DNA of 51,572 nt from Bacteroidales bacterium UBA6192 (GTDB lineage: Bacteria; Bacteroidota; Bacteroidia; Bacteroidales; F082): the NCBI GenBank assembly GCA_002422725.1, contig DITE01000118.1, forward strand, positions 1 to 51,572, written 5' to 3'. How positions within the stretch are numbered: the first letter of the stretch is position 1; the number at the start of each line of letters is the position of its first letter. Shown here piece after piece: positions 8,575-18,630 of this stretch. The position numbers and the translations under genes were made by a program. The notes below the pieces were generated by a model. It saw only the letters and a list, made by a program, of their open reading frames with translations. It was not told where the DNA came from and searched no databases.

Positions 8575-11500
8575 CTAACGGTTCTTAATTACTTCTACTA
8601 CACTTTCGCCCTTAACAGCCATTATTTCGCGGTCATACATATCTTCGCACTGCATTGCCGGCATCTGGAATTTTCCTTCATAAGCCGCAATAGCCGTAAA
8701 GGTAAACGCAACAGTATTGTTGTGATCGAGTCGGAAATAGGTAAGGATTCTGTCATCGCGGATATCCTGAAAATCAAATGAATGATTAACCGGATTTGTT
8801 TCCTTCTCCAGTCTTGAATTTACCAATTCCCAACCAGCCGGAATCAGTTGATTTAGTGCCAGATGATCGATAATTCTACCACTCACATTGGTGACCCTTG
8901 TCACCACTTTAATTTGTGTACCCTGCTTTAAAGCATTTACATTCAACGGTTTGTTGTTATCATCAAGAAATTGAGTTTCGATTCTCAGGCCTTTCTCCAG
9001 ATTGATGACTGATCCTTTTCGGGGGATTCCGGAAGTGGACACACTGGCATAAAATGGATTCTTACCATTATTCGTAATGGAAACTGTATTATTCTCAACA
9101 CTAAGCTGTTGATTATAAACAGCTGATTTCATATCCTTTACATCTGTTTTCTTTTCATTCTGTTCGATTCTGAATGACAAACTTTCCGATTTACCGAGTT
9201 TTGTCGCAAACAATTTCCAGGCCTGGATGCCCCAGGCAGTTGATTGTGTCGAAAGCCATTCGTTGCTACTCAAGGTGGCAGCAATATCCTTAAGCAAGCG
9301 AAACGCCATATCATCCTGTTCCAGGAGCATCAGCGTCTGCAACATGAGTGCCTGATCCCTCAAAGCTGATCCAAAAGAATAGCGGTATTGATTGGAAGAG
9401 GAAACTCTATCCGTTTTTCCAAAAACCAACTCGCGTGCTGCACTGGTTTGTCCTGAAACAGCGTAAGCTGCAGCCAGGCTAATTGCTGCTTCCTGCGAAA
9501 TGCCGGGATTTTCCCTCAAACGGTTCATGGCTGCCAACTGCGGGTCACCGGCAAGTGCAAGCACATAAAGACGGTAAGCCTGAAGTTGATCATTGATGCT
9601 ATGATTATTATAATTTTCCGGAAACCATGTAGATGCAAGCTTTCGCTGGTTCTTCTGCCAAAGAGGCATGAAAACTGATGGTACTGATTTTCCCTCCCTT
9701 GATGCCAACAGCATAAAATGTCCGGCAAAAACATCCGACCATTCGTTCACGCTTACTGAACCCGGCCAATAAACAACCGAACCATCACTGCGCTGACGTT
9801 GAGCAATCTTTAGGATAGCCAGATTTATGTGCTTATCAATATTTCGTTTCTGATCGTCGTCAAAACTGATCACATCACTCAACGAAAGTTGCGCAAAACC
9901 TGAAGAAGCCAACTGTTCTGTACAGCCGTGCGGATAGGTATAAAGATAGCGTAAACGGTTATCTAAACTGACCGAAGGTAAGCCGGAAATTTCGATTGAA
10001 GCAAGTGGCTGATCTACCGGAACCGGCATATTGAGCTGACTACTCATGGTTTTACCCGCTTCGACCAGGAATGATTGCGACAAAAACATTCTTTCGTTTG
10101 GGTTCTGTACTGCAATTTCAGCAATATAGTTTGATTTCTCTTTCCCCGATATGGCATCAATTCTCACATTTGCCATACCAGGCATCTCATTCACAATGAG
10201 TTTAAAATAGGTCATTTTCTCGCCAGGTCCATCAAAACTTACTAAGTTTGTTTCATTTCCGATAGCCTGAATACTCCCTGAAAGGGAAAGTTTGACTTCG
10301 ACTTCATGCTTTCCGCTCATATTGAAAAAAACGCTTACGGGTAAAACAACTTCATCTTCTGGTCTGAGCACCCTTGGCAGGGTTCCAAGTATCATCAGGG
10401 GTTGTTTCACCTTAACAGATTTTTCGGAGGAACCATAAGCCCTTTCTGATGAGGCAATTACCATTACTCTGACCGCACCCAGATAATTCGGCATTTTCAA
10501 CACATGCGATTGTTTTTGTCCGGCCCCCAACGTAAACGGCCCGATAAAACTGACTACTGGTTTAAACCTGAGTTGACGGGCTCTTTCGCGCACCATCATG
10601 GCTTCATCGCCGCCAATTGACAGCACCTGCTCTACCCTGCCACCAAAGGCTCCAAGAACAAAGTCATACATATCCCAGGTGTTCAGACCCAGGGCTTCTT
10701 TGGCGTAAAAAGAAGCATGCGGATCGGGTGTTGTAAAGTTCGTCAGGTCGAGAAGACCCTCATCCACAACGGCCAGGGTATATGTCATGGGATGTTTGGA
10801 TGATTCGCTTATTGTTACCTCATAAACCTGTTCAGGTCTGAGTTCATCAGACATCGTGATCACAGGCAACAAGCGTGTCTTTGGATCCTCAACCATCAGG
10901 GGGATGACTCCATAAAGTCTCACTGGCAGATCATTCTCGACTTTGCCATGTGGCTGAAGCACCAAGATGTGAACGTAAACATTTGGGCTATAAGCATCTT
11001 CAACAGGAACTTCGAGCGTGGTTTCACCAGCTTGTGTGTTGACCCAATAAGACCTGAGTTGTTTGCTGCTATTTTCAATGCTTATCAACGCCTTACCATT
11101 GACAGGGCTTGGAAACTTCAATGTTGCCTTCTCGCCCGGGCGGTAGATTTCTTTATCGCCTGCAATAGTCAGCAGATTTGCCCCGCCTCCTCCATTTCTG
11201 TTGTTTCTGGGATACCAATCCGGCCAATCGAAATAAACCAAGGTTGAGGTGCTGTGCCCTCCAGAAGGATCTTTAACTTTTACAAGATAAGAGCCCCATT
11301 CCGGATGATTGAGCCTGAAGCGAAAACCAGCCTTACCCGAAACTGTGTTGATCGTTGATTGGTGAACCCTGTTTTGGGTGTTGGTACTGACATAACCAGC
11401 TCTGTCCTCTTCATTTCCTGACCACCACCACGACCAATCCATTTTATACACTTCAACATTCAGATCCTGAATATCCAATGGTTTGCCTTCATTCGAAAGG

Positions 11501-14121
11501 GTCACAATATCAAATATATAGCTTGTATCGGTCAGCAACCAGGAGGAGGCTCCATATTCAGGAACCCTGATACCAACATAGGTATCAAATGGGTCATAAG
11601 TAATTGTATGCATGGCCGTTGTGATATCGCCGCCGGTTTCCATGGCTTTTGCCGTAAACTGTAATTTTAGCCTGCCGCGGGCATACCGATAGGATTGGGT
11701 CTCGAGATCGAAATTGAATAGTCCATTCTGATCTGTTTTTCCCTGAGCTATGATTGATTGTTCGTGATAAAAGTACTTTGTTGCATCGCTGAATGAATAC
11801 CCTTTGTACTTGCCAAACTGCACAACATCCTGAGCAACAGATAAAGAAAGTGTTGTTTCCACATTCTCGGCCTTACTTCCATGCAACCAGTTAACCTGAA
11901 TTGATGCTTTTCGGTTTCGGTCATTCTTCGTCATGGTGTTGCTTCCAAAATTGAATTGAACCTTTAGCCGGTTTGGTTTGATTGTTTCAACCCGAACTCG
12001 TTTTTCAAAAACAGCAGCTCCGGCTGTGATTCGTGCATTCCAAAGGCCGGTTGGGGCTTCGGGCAGTGTCGGTAACCTGAATGTAAACAGCCCGTTGTGC
12101 TGATTCAGACTTGTTTGGCTTGCTACAAGTTGTTGACGCGAATTGAACAGCTCACACACAACAGGGTAGTTTTGAGGTATCGCAAGGCTCAGGCTTTGAA
12201 GCATGAATCCGATAAATATGGTATCGCCCGGGCGGTAAACACCTCTTTCGGTATATGCAAATCCCTTCATCCCGGTTTTGGCTTCCTGTCCTGATACATC
12301 AAAACGACTCAGGTTCAATGCCGATCCTTTGTCAATCTTTAAAAAACTTGAGTGTTTTCCATCGGTTGCTGTTACCAGAAAAGGAACGTTCTTTCCCATC
12401 GACAACCTGACTTCTCCCTGATCATCTGTTTTTCCTTCAACGATCAACTGTTTCTGAAAATCGAATACACGAACCGAAACTCCTTTCATTGAGTTGGTTG
12501 TCAATAGATTATTCACATAAAAAGCGTACTCATTTTTCACAGGATCAGTCTCTTTGGCGATAATGCCTATATCGCTTACCAGCACATTGTGGCTGACGAA
12601 TCGATCACCATAGTAGTATGAATCGGAACATGGGTTGTCCCTTTCCTCCCAGGAGAACCCTTCAGGATAATAGTAATCAGGATTATAGTACAAATCACTG
12701 TTCCATTTGTCAAGGATTTCCTCCAGCTTATTTTTAGTCTGATAGTGATTGTTCCTGCCCGGACTGTTGTCCTGGCAATCGGTCACGGCATAGTCTTTTT
12801 GAAAACTAAGGTAAATTCTGTAAACTGAACCAGTATTGTTCCCTATAAGCCTTGTTAGATCAATGGAATAGTTTTTCCACGAAGCCGATTTACCTGGTGT
12901 CGGATCCAACTCAATCCGTTCTGCAGCAATTGGTTTTCCAACGCGTTTAATATCACTGCTTCCATCGAGGTTGTTCCATTGAAGAAACTGGTGCATGTTA
13001 TTTTCAAATATCCTGACCACCTGAACATCAACAGCAAGGAGTCCAATGGCCTGGAAATGCAACTGGTTGTTGTGGTTACCGGTAAGAAATATCCCATCTC
13101 CGGCAAATTTCACCCCTGGAAGCGGGAGGCTGAAACTCAAGGATTCCGTATAGCTTTCCTTCAGGATGTGCCCTGCTGAATTTGCAACCCCTTCGGCAAC
13201 AATTAATTGATATTGACCACTTAATGCTTTTGCCGGGTATAGAATTACTTTATTTTTTTCGCGCTGAATTGTAACATTAGATTCATTATCGAGATAAACC
13301 AAACCATCAAGTAACTGGTCGTTACTCACCGGATCGGAAAAAGTAATTTCAATACGCTGGTCAGGTTGACTAAAAACCTTCACACTCTGTATCGAAAAAT
13401 CATCAATCGCTTTAATAACAATACTTTCAGTGCCAGATATTTTGCTACCAAGCGCTTTTCCGTTCCAGGAGAGTAATAGCTCCTGCGGTTTACCGAGCCG
13501 CTGTATACTGTCGGCAACAAAACTCATCACAAGATTTTTATCCGTAGGTTCGAACTTCAAGGCAATTTGCTTCCCGTCGATGGTAGCTTCAAGCACTTTG
13601 TTCAGCTTCTCCATGTTAAACGCGTCCGAAAACTGCAAAGTCCCAATCAGTCTGTTCCATGTGTAATTATACTGGTCAAGTGGTTCAAGTGATGTTGATC
13701 CCACTGAAAATGAAAGCGGTAAAGTTCTCACAGTGAACCGAAAAACCTTAAAGAGCTTATCAACTTCGATCAACTTGTGAAGAAAAAATTCAACCTCGAT
13801 TTCAGTATCACCGGGCCAAGGTTCATCAGGCAGAAACTTCAAGGTTTGTTCGTCCATCCAGTAAACTTTTCCTTTTATGGCCGGTTTCAATGAAAAGAGT
13901 GACTTATCTGCCGCCATGCCATCCTCAATCTTTTTTCCTGTTAATTCGGCCAACCTGATCACCAGCGGAGCATCAGCAGATATGTATCCTGATGAATAAG
14001 AAGAAATATAGGCTGAAAAACCCGGATCAGGCAGATTATTCACATTTTCTTCGTGGCACGAACTGGCTAATAACAGCACTACCAGCATACTGAGAAGTTT
14101 TAAGTATTTCATGTTTATCAT
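8575..14121 (-). CDS. Bacterial alpha-2-macroglobulin lipoprotein with thioester
   Basis: A 1,848-residue periplasmic protease trap. The N-terminus is a lipoprotein signal (LLLASSC, then HEEN), giving membrane anchoring. Successive macroglobulin-type beta domains follow; about residues 640-690 carry the MG2-like segment with YTERGVYRPGDTIFIGF, and FAKRNGM-like elements are absent as expected. The thioester motif PHGCTEQ has Cys1400 and Gln1403 intact, followed by an alpha/alpha-toroid thioester domain (YLYTYPHGC..., VVYWPG, alanine-rich helices) and a C-terminal domain of about 250 residues. Family knowledge: proteases that cleave the bait region are covalently captured. Pairing with PBP1C suggests protection while the wall is repaired after attack. 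ATG 14121 and ATG 14112 are both possible starts; 14112 gives the cleaner signal peptide. No truncation or frameshift seen. Confidence 0.93.
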   Translation of the reverse strand: MINMKYLKLLSMLVVLLLASSCHEENVNNLPDPGFSAYISSYSSGYISADAPLVIRLAELTGKKIEDGMAADKSLFSLKPAIKGKVYWMDEQTLKFLPDEPWPGDTEIEVEFFLHKLIEVDKLFKVFRFTVRTLPLSFSVGSTSLEPLDQYNYTWNRLIGTLQFSDAFNMEKLNKVLEATIDGKQIALKFEPTDKNLVMSFVADSIQRLGKPQELLLSWNGKALGSKISGTESIVIKAIDDFSIQSVKVFSQPDQRIEITFSDPVSNDQLLDGLVYLDNESNVTIQREKNKVILYPAKALSGQYQLIVAEGVANSAGHILKESYTESLSFSLPLPGVKFAGDGIFLTGNHNNQLHFQAIGLLAVDVQVVRIFENNMHQFLQWNNLDGSSDIKRVGKPIAAERIELDPTPGKSASWKNYSIDLTRLIGNNTGSVYRIYLSFQKDYAVTDCQDNSPGRNNHYQTKNKLEEILDKWNSDLYYNPDYYYPEGFSWEERDNPCSDSYYYGDRFVSHNVLVSDIGIIAKETDPVKNEYAFYVNNLLTTNSMKGVSVRVFDFQKQLIVEGKTDDQGEVRLSMGKNVPFLVTATDGKHSSFLKIDKGSALNLSRFDVSGQEAKTGMKGFAYTERGVYRPGDTIFIGFMLQSLSLAIPQNYPVVCELFNSRQQLVASQTSLNQHNGLFTFRLPTLPEAPTGLWNARITAGAAVFEKRVRVETIKPNRLKVQFNFGSNTMTKNDRNRKASIQVNWLHGSKAENVETTLSLSVAQDVVQFGKYKGYSFSDATKYFYHEQSIIAQGKTDQNGLFNFDLETQSYRYARGRLKLQFTAKAMETGGDITTAMHTITYDPFDTYVGIRVPEYGASSWLLTDTSYIFDIVTLSNEGKPLDIQDLNVEVYKMDWSWWWSGNEEDRAGYVSTNTQNRVHQSTINTVSGKAGFRFRLNHPEWGSYLVKVKDPSGGHSTSTLVYFDWPDWYPRNNRNGGGGANLLTIAGDKEIYRPGEKATLKFPSPVNGKALISIENSSKQLRSYWVNTQAGETTLEVPVEDAYSPNVYVHILVLQPHGKVENDLPVRLYGVIPLMVEDPKTRLLPVITMSDELRPEQVYEVTISESSKHPMTYTLAVVDEGLLDLTNFTTPDPHASFYAKEALGLNTWDMYDFVLGAFGGRVEQVLSIGGDEAMMVRERARQLRFKPVVSFIGPFTLGAGQKQSHVLKMPNYLGAVRVMVIASSERAYGSSEKSVKVKQPLMILGTLPRVLRPEDEVVLPVSVFFNMSGKHEVEVKLSLSGSIQAIGNETNLVSFDGPGEKMTYFKLIVNEMPGMANVRIDAISGKEKSNYIAEIAVQNPNERMFLSQSFLVEAGKTMSSQLNMPVPVDQPLASIEISGLPSVSLDNRLRYLYTYPHGCTEQLASSGFAQLSLSDVISFDDDQKRNIDKHINLAILKIAQRQRSDGSVVYWPGSVSVNEWSDVFAGHFMLLASREGKSVPSVFMPLWQKNQRKLASTWFPENYNNHSINDQLQAYRLYVLALAGDPQLAAMNRLRENPGISQEAAISLAAAYAVSGQTSAARELVFGKTDRVSSSNQYRYSFGSALRDQALMLQTLMLLEQDDMAFRLLKDIAATLSSNEWLSTQSTAWGIQAWKLFATKLGKSESLSFRIEQNEKKTDVKDMKSAVYNQQLSVENNTVSITNNGKNPFYASVSTSGIPRKGSVINLEKGLRIETQFLDDNNKPLNVNALKQGTQIKVVTRVTNVSGRIIDHLALNQLIPAGWELVNSRLEKETNPVNHSFDFQDIRDDRILTYFRLDHNNTVAFTFTAIAAYEGKFQMPAMQCEDMYDREIMAVKGESVVEVIKNR

Positions 14122-14134
14122 GGTTTATGAATTG

Positions 14135-14165
14135 CTAAGGTAGAGAATATCCTTAGCGCTGAAAC
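14135..14165 (-). promoter_or_regulatory. Possible promoter of the alpha-2-macroglobulin/pbpC pair
   Basis: On the minus strand a GTTTC (14161-14165) is followed after 18 bases by TACCTTAG (14135-14142), one mismatch from TAnnTTTG, about 14 bases before ATG 14121 and 23 before ATG 14112. Both elements are imperfect. Confidence 0.35.
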
Positions 14166-14388
14166 ACATTATTGTGCTTTTTAATATTGAATTTCAATTT
14201 TACATGGTAGCCTTTTCTTTGGGATATGCGACCGAAATTGCCCTCTTTTGTTAGGCTCACAGGCGTGCTTGATGTTAAATGAAAGACCGGATTGGCTTCA
14301 TAGAGAAACTTATAAGGCATTGAAATCTAAAGAAGTAACCAAACTGGTACTTTTCAGTTTTCAGGAAAATGCATTGTCTGCTTATGCA

Positions 14389-14428
14389 ATAAAAACAAAA
14401 CCTGCAAATCGTGACAATCTGCAGGTTT
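14389..14428 (-). terminator. Intrinsic terminator of the sigma factor/small gene unit
   Basis: Inverted repeat AAACCTGCA (14398-14406) with TGCAGGTTT (14420-14428). Read on the minus strand the stem is followed by a T-rich run (14389-14397). It lies 22 bases beyond the stop of the 69-residue gene, which supports that gene being the real end of the transcript. Confidence 0.8.
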
Positions 14429-14450
14429 CGGGACTCGTATCAGGGTGTTA

Positions 14451-14660
14451 TCAATTCAAGACAACATCAACCTGACCAGTAAAGTTATTTGATAAAATCT
14501 GAAGCGAACCAGCGTAATTCAGCAGCGATCTGGTAACTTGCTCTGATGGAAGATGCTTTTTGAAGCCCATTGCCATGTAAGCAGCAATTTTTAACTGAAG
14601 CTCTGGGTGAAAGTGATTTATCCGGTTCGTTAGTAGGTTAATGGTAGAAGTTTTCTTCAT
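14451..14660 (-). CDS. Small conserved-looking hypothetical protein downstream of ECF sigma
   Basis: A 69-residue basic, mostly helical protein with no signal peptide or membrane segment (starts MKKTSTINLLTNRINHFHPE). I do not recognise a family. The case for a real gene is contextual: ATG at 14660, same strand as the ECF sigma gene 121 bases upstream, and an intrinsic terminator 22 bases after its stop. The gap between the two genes has a 7-bp inverted repeat (14670-14676 with 14688-14694, GTTAGTT/AACTAAC) just upstream of the ATG. It could be a small regulator or adaptor of the sigma factor, but nothing in the sequence shows that. Confidence 0.55.
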   Translation of the reverse strand: MKKTSTINLLTNRINHFHPELQLKIAAYMAMGFKKHLPSEQVTRSLLNYAGSLQILSNNFTGQVDVVLN

Positions 14661-14781
14661 GTAACATGAGTTAGTTAGTAATTGCTAAACTAACGAAACA
14701 CCTCATGCTTTTATTATACTTCAGGATATAAAATTACAGCCCGGCAAACACGAAATGCCAACAAGCCATTCCGGGGTTTAA

Positions 14782-15369
14782 TCAAACAGTGAGAACAACA
14801 TTATGATCTTTAGCCATTTTACGCATATTGATCAGGGCATAACGCATTCTGCCCAGTGCAGTATTGATGCTCACTCCTGTTAGCTCGGCAATATCCTTAA
14901 AACTCATTTCGGAATACAATCGCAAATAGAGTACCTCACGCTGCTCTTCGGGGAGAAAATTAATCATCTTCCTCAAGTCATCATGAATCTGCTCGGTAAT
15001 CATAAGCTCTTCGACCGAAGGATCGGCTTGATTGAGCTGCCTGACAACGCTTACGTCGTCAAACTGACTGTCGATGGTTGGCAACCTCTTCGATTTTCTG
15101 AAATGATCAATAATCAGATTATGCGCTATACGCATTGCCCACTGAATAAACTTGCCTTCTTCCTTGTAGGCACCACTTTTCAATGTTCGGATAATCTTTA
15201 TGAAAGTATCCTGAAAAATATCGTCAGCAAGCTGTCGGTCTTTAACTAACATCAGGATATAGGAAAAAACCCGGCCCTGATGGCGGTTGATAAGAATTTC
15301 GAAACTGGAATGATTACCATTCAGATAATTATTGACCAGCTCTTGATCGCTGATTTGATAAGCGCTCAT
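14782..15369 (-). CDS. RNA polymerase ECF-type sigma factor
   Basis: A 195-residue group 4 sigma factor. Region 2 is at about residues 20-90 (NRHQGRVFSYILMLVKDRQLADDIFQDTFIKIIRTL, then QWAMRIAHNLIIDHFRK, which recognises the -10 region), and region 4 at about 125-185 (LPEEQREVLYLRLYSEMSFKDIAELTGVSINTALGRMRYALINMRK, a helix-turn-helix for the -35 region). No anti-sigma gene with a membrane segment follows; only the 69-residue protein does, which is unusual for an ECF sigma. Just upstream of the ATG, GGGGG at 15373-15377 is one of the few Shine-Dalgarno-like runs in this window. Divergent from uvrA with 176 bases between them. The regulon is unknown. Confidence 0.93.
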   Translation of the reverse strand: MSAYQISDQELVNNYLNGNHSSFEILINRHQGRVFSYILMLVKDRQLADDIFQDTFIKIIRTLKSGAYKEEGKFIQWAMRIAHNLIIDHFRKSKRLPTIDSQFDDVSVVRQLNQADPSVEELMITEQIHDDLRKMINFLPEEQREVLYLRLYSEMSFKDIAELTGVSINTALGRMRYALINMRKMAKDHNVVLTV

Positions 15370-15512
15370 GGAGCCCCCTTTCTTTTTTGGTTAAGTTTAA
15401 AAGGGTACAGTCAATACGATAGGCGTCAGGTTTTTTTATGAATTAAACAACGATTTGTTTCAAAAGAATAGGCAAATATAAGCATGAAAATTTAAAACGC
15501 AAGATTAATTGG

Positions 15513-15520
15513 TAATTTCG
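15513..15520 (+). promoter_or_regulatory. -7-like box (TAATTTCG) of uvrA
   Basis: TAATTTCG is one base from TAnnTTTG and sits 25 bases before the uvrA ATG. No LexA-like palindrome was recognised here. Confidence 0.35.
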
Positions 15521-15545
15521 CGAAAATTTTTTCATTCTTTCCTTC

Positions 15546-18359
15546 ATGAGCAGCGAGAAAAACATTCGAAATATAGTCATTGTAAGAGCCCGGGTAAATA
15601 ATCTTAAAAACTTATCGGTCACCATACCACATAATAAACTTGTGGTAATCACCGGTTTATCTGGTTCAGGGAAGTCTTCGCTGGCTTTTGATACCCTTTA
15701 TGCCGAAGGACAAAGAAGATATGTAGAGAGCCTTAGCTCCTACGCACGACAGTTTCTGGGACGCATGAACAAACCTGATGTAGATCAGATTACAGGCATT
15801 TCTCCAGCTATTGCCATCGAACAAAAAGTAAACTCACGCAATCCACGTTCAACCGTTGGCACGTCTACCGAAATTTACGAATACATTAAACTGTTGTTTT
15901 CAAGGATAGGCAAAACCATTTCGCCGGTTTCGGGCAAAGTCGTTAAACGCCATCAGGTGTCCGATGTGGTCGATTTTACCATAAACCTGAAATCTGGTAC
16001 ACAGGTGTTGATTTTGTCACCCTTTCAGGTCAATCACAACCGGCAAATTCTGGATCATTTAACTGTTTTGTTACAACAGGGTTTCAACAGGGTTCTGGCT
16101 GATGGCGACTTGATGAAAATTGAGGATATTCTAAAAGATAATGCTGGTTTTCAGGCAAAAAAACTTTTCATTGTCGTTGACCGCATTCGTGTTAACCCTG
16201 ATGATAAAGATCTTCCGGCAAGAATAGCCGACTCGGTTCAGACAGCATTTTATGAGGGACATGGTAGCTGTGTTATCCAGCACGACATTGATGGGCAAAC
16301 ACTTAGCGAAATCTTCTCGAATAAATTTGAAGCTGATGGGATCGTTTTTGAAGAGCCTTCGGTAAACATGTTCACCTTCAACAACCCTTTTGGCGCATGC
16401 CGTACCTGCGAAGGCTTTGGATCAATCATTGGAATAGACCCTGATCTGGTCATTCCGAATAAAGCCCTGTCGGTTTACGAAGGCGCAGTTGCCTGCTGGA
16501 AAGGCGAAAAAATGGGCGAATGGAAAGATAAACTTGTTACCCAGGCAGAAAAATTTGGTTTTCCGGTTCACAAGCCTTATTATCAGCTGAATACTGAGCA
16601 AAAAGAGCTATTGTGGACTGGAAACGACTATTTTGATGGGCTGAATGATTTTTTCCGTCAGGTTGAGGAACAAACCTATAAAATCCAATACCGGGTGATG
16701 TTGTCGCGCTATCGGGGGAAAACCATATGCCCCGATTGTTTGGGAACACGATTGAGGAAAGATGCCAATTATGTCAAAATTGACGGGTTTAGTATTTCGG
16801 AACTGGTGATGATGCCTGTTGACAAACTACTTGAACATTTTTCGCAGCTGAAGCTGAACAAACATGATCTTCAGGTAGCTGACAGGCTGATTAAAGAAAT
16901 TACCACCAGACTTAGCTTTCTGGTTGATGTTGGCCTTGGATACCTGACGCTCAACCGGCTATCCAATACACTGTCGGGTGGCGAATCGCAACGCATCAAT
17001 TTGGCTACTTCACTGGGCAGCAGCCTGGTAGGTTCAACCTATATTCTGGATGAACCAAGCATTGGCTTGCATTCGCGTGACACACAACGACTGATAAAGA
17101 TTTTGAGGCGATTACGCGATATAGGCAATACTGTTTTAATCGTAGAGCATGACGAAGAGATCATAAAAGCTGCTGATCAGGTAATCGACATCGGACCGTT
17201 GGCCGGAAGTCAGGGCGGTGAGCTTGTTTTCCAAGGTACTTACGATGAAATTATCCAATCAGAAAAAAGTTTAACCGGAGCCTATCTTTCGGGAAGAATG
17301 AAAATTGAGTTGCCTGCGCTTCGTCGCAGGTGGGTTGACTATATTGAGATTACAGGAGCTTGCGAGAACAACCTGAAAAATCTCGATGTAAAATTTCCAT
17401 TGAAAGTTATGACCATGATCACGGGTGTGAGCGGATCAGGGAAATCTTCACTGGTAAGAGGTATCCTCTACCCTGCTTTGAAAAAACACCTTGGCGGTCA
17501 TGCTGATAAAACAGGACAATTTGGTGAACTAAAAGGTGACCTGCGTCAGATCACAGGTGTTGAAATGATTGACCAAAACCCCATCGGACGTTCAACACGC
17601 TCAAATCCTGCTACCTATGTGAAAGCCTATGACGATATCAGGCAATTGTTTGCTGATCAGAAACTGGCTAAAACCAGGAGTTACAAACCCGGATTCTTTT
17701 CTTTTAATGTTCCAGGTGGCCGTTGTGACACGTGTGAAGGCGAAGGTGTTGTCAAAATTGAAATGCAGTTTATGGCTGATGTCTATCTGATTTGCGACCA
17801 ATGCAAAGGACATCGTTTCAAAGAAGAAGTGTTGGATGTTAAATTTCAACAACAAAACATAGCCGACATTTTATCGATGACCATAGATGATGCTATTGTT
17901 TTTTTCGATTCTCACTCAAAATCAAATCATTCCTGTCACCGAATTGTGTCAAAACTGAAACCCTTGCAGGATGTTGGTCTCGGATATCTACAGCTCGGGC
18001 AATCGTCCAGCACCTTAAGCGGTGGCGAGGCACAGCGCATCAAACTTGCATTTTTCCTTACCAAAGGCCAGATTGAAAAACCTACCCTATTTATTTTTGA
18101 TGAGCCCACTACAGGATTGCATTTTCACGATATCAGCAAACTACTTGATTCGCTGAATGCTTTGATCGAAAACGGACATACTGTTATCGTGATTGAGCAC
18201 AATAATGAAATGATCAAATCAGCAGATTGGGTTATTGATCTGGGACCCGAAGGAGGCGATAAAGGCGGGCAGATTCAATTTGAAGGAACTCCGGAAGAAA
18301 TGGTTAAGGTGAATAAATCCTATACAGCCCTTGCCCTGCTTGAAAAAATCAGGAGTTAA
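15546..18359 (+). CDS. uvrA: Excinuclease ABC subunit A
   Basis: The DNA-damage sensor of nucleotide excision repair, a dimeric ABC ATPase that loads UvrB. At 937 residues it is normal. It has Walker A motifs at about 37-45 (GLSGSGKSS) and about 626-634 (GVSGSGKSS), two ABC signatures (NTLSGGESQRI near 478 and STLSGGEAQRI near 822), and Walker B segments (YILDEPSIGLH, LFIFDEPTTGLH). Zinc-binding cysteines are present in CRTCEGFG/CPDCLG and in CDTCEGEG/CDQCKG. The ATG at 15546 begins the usual short N-terminus before VRARVNNLKNL. It is monocistronic by context. Whether the genome carries a second uvrA, common in Bacteroidota, cannot be told here. Confidence 0.97.
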   Translation: MSSEKNIRNIVIVRARVNNLKNLSVTIPHNKLVVITGLSGSGKSSLAFDTLYAEGQRRYVESLSSYARQFLGRMNKPDVDQITGISPAIAIEQKVNSRNPRSTVGTSTEIYEYIKLLFSRIGKTISPVSGKVVKRHQVSDVVDFTINLKSGTQVLILSPFQVNHNRQILDHLTVLLQQGFNRVLADGDLMKIEDILKDNAGFQAKKLFIVVDRIRVNPDDKDLPARIADSVQTAFYEGHGSCVIQHDIDGQTLSEIFSNKFEADGIVFEEPSVNMFTFNNPFGACRTCEGFGSIIGIDPDLVIPNKALSVYEGAVACWKGEKMGEWKDKLVTQAEKFGFPVHKPYYQLNTEQKELLWTGNDYFDGLNDFFRQVEEQTYKIQYRVMLSRYRGKTICPDCLGTRLRKDANYVKIDGFSISELVMMPVDKLLEHFSQLKLNKHDLQVADRLIKEITTRLSFLVDVGLGYLTLNRLSNTLSGGESQRINLATSLGSSLVGSTYILDEPSIGLHSRDTQRLIKILRRLRDIGNTVLIVEHDEEIIKAADQVIDIGPLAGSQGGELVFQGTYDEIIQSEKSLTGAYLSGRMKIELPALRRRWVDYIEITGACENNLKNLDVKFPLKVMTMITGVSGSGKSSLVRGILYPALKKHLGGHADKTGQFGELKGDLRQITGVEMIDQNPIGRSTRSNPATYVKAYDDIRQLFADQKLAKTRSYKPGFFSFNVPGGRCDTCEGEGVVKIEMQFMADVYLICDQCKGHRFKEEVLDVKFQQQNIADILSMTIDDAIVFFDSHSKSNHSCHRIVSKLKPLQDVGLGYLQLGQSSSTLSGGEAQRIKLAFFLTKGQIEKPTLFIFDEPTTGLHFHDISKLLDSLNALIENGHTVIVIEHNNEMIKSADWVIDLGPEGGDKGGQIQFEGTPEEMVKVNKSYTALALLEKIRS

Positions 18360-18590
18360 GAAACGACCTGATACTTTTTTTGATAGATAATTAATTTAAA
18401 AAACTTTGCTCTATTAATAATTCCTGTCATCGCAGGAGCTTTATTTGTTGCAAGGTAGGCTGGTGTGTAACATAGGCAGGCGTTAGCAGCTCATAGTCAA
18501 AGCACATTTTAACCCAATAAGTTTTTTACCTTTACACTATCCTTTGCCGTAATACAAAGAAATTTTAAATCCAGGCCGGCAGAAGTATAC

Positions 18591-18630
18591 ATATTGTTTA
18601 ATTTTGATAGGCTAAATGCCATTTCATGAA
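18591..18630 (+). repeat. Left copy of an imperfect 40-bp direct repeat
   Basis: It aligns with 23672-23710 at 35 of 40 columns (four substitutions, one gap). Outside these limits the flanks do not match. The shared core includes TAATTTTG and ends in CATGAA. The two copies lie in the same orientation 5,081 bases apart and bracket the T9SS and type IIG genes. Confidence 0.7.

Noticed and set aside
8479..8781. Plus-strand open frame across the pbpC/alpha-2-macroglobulin junction
   Set aside because: Antisense to both genes; no domain or promoter.
18474..18492. GGCAGGCGTTAGCAGC as an integron attC core site
   Set aside because: The core does not fit GTTRRRY, no matching R'' partner was seen, and there is no integrase.
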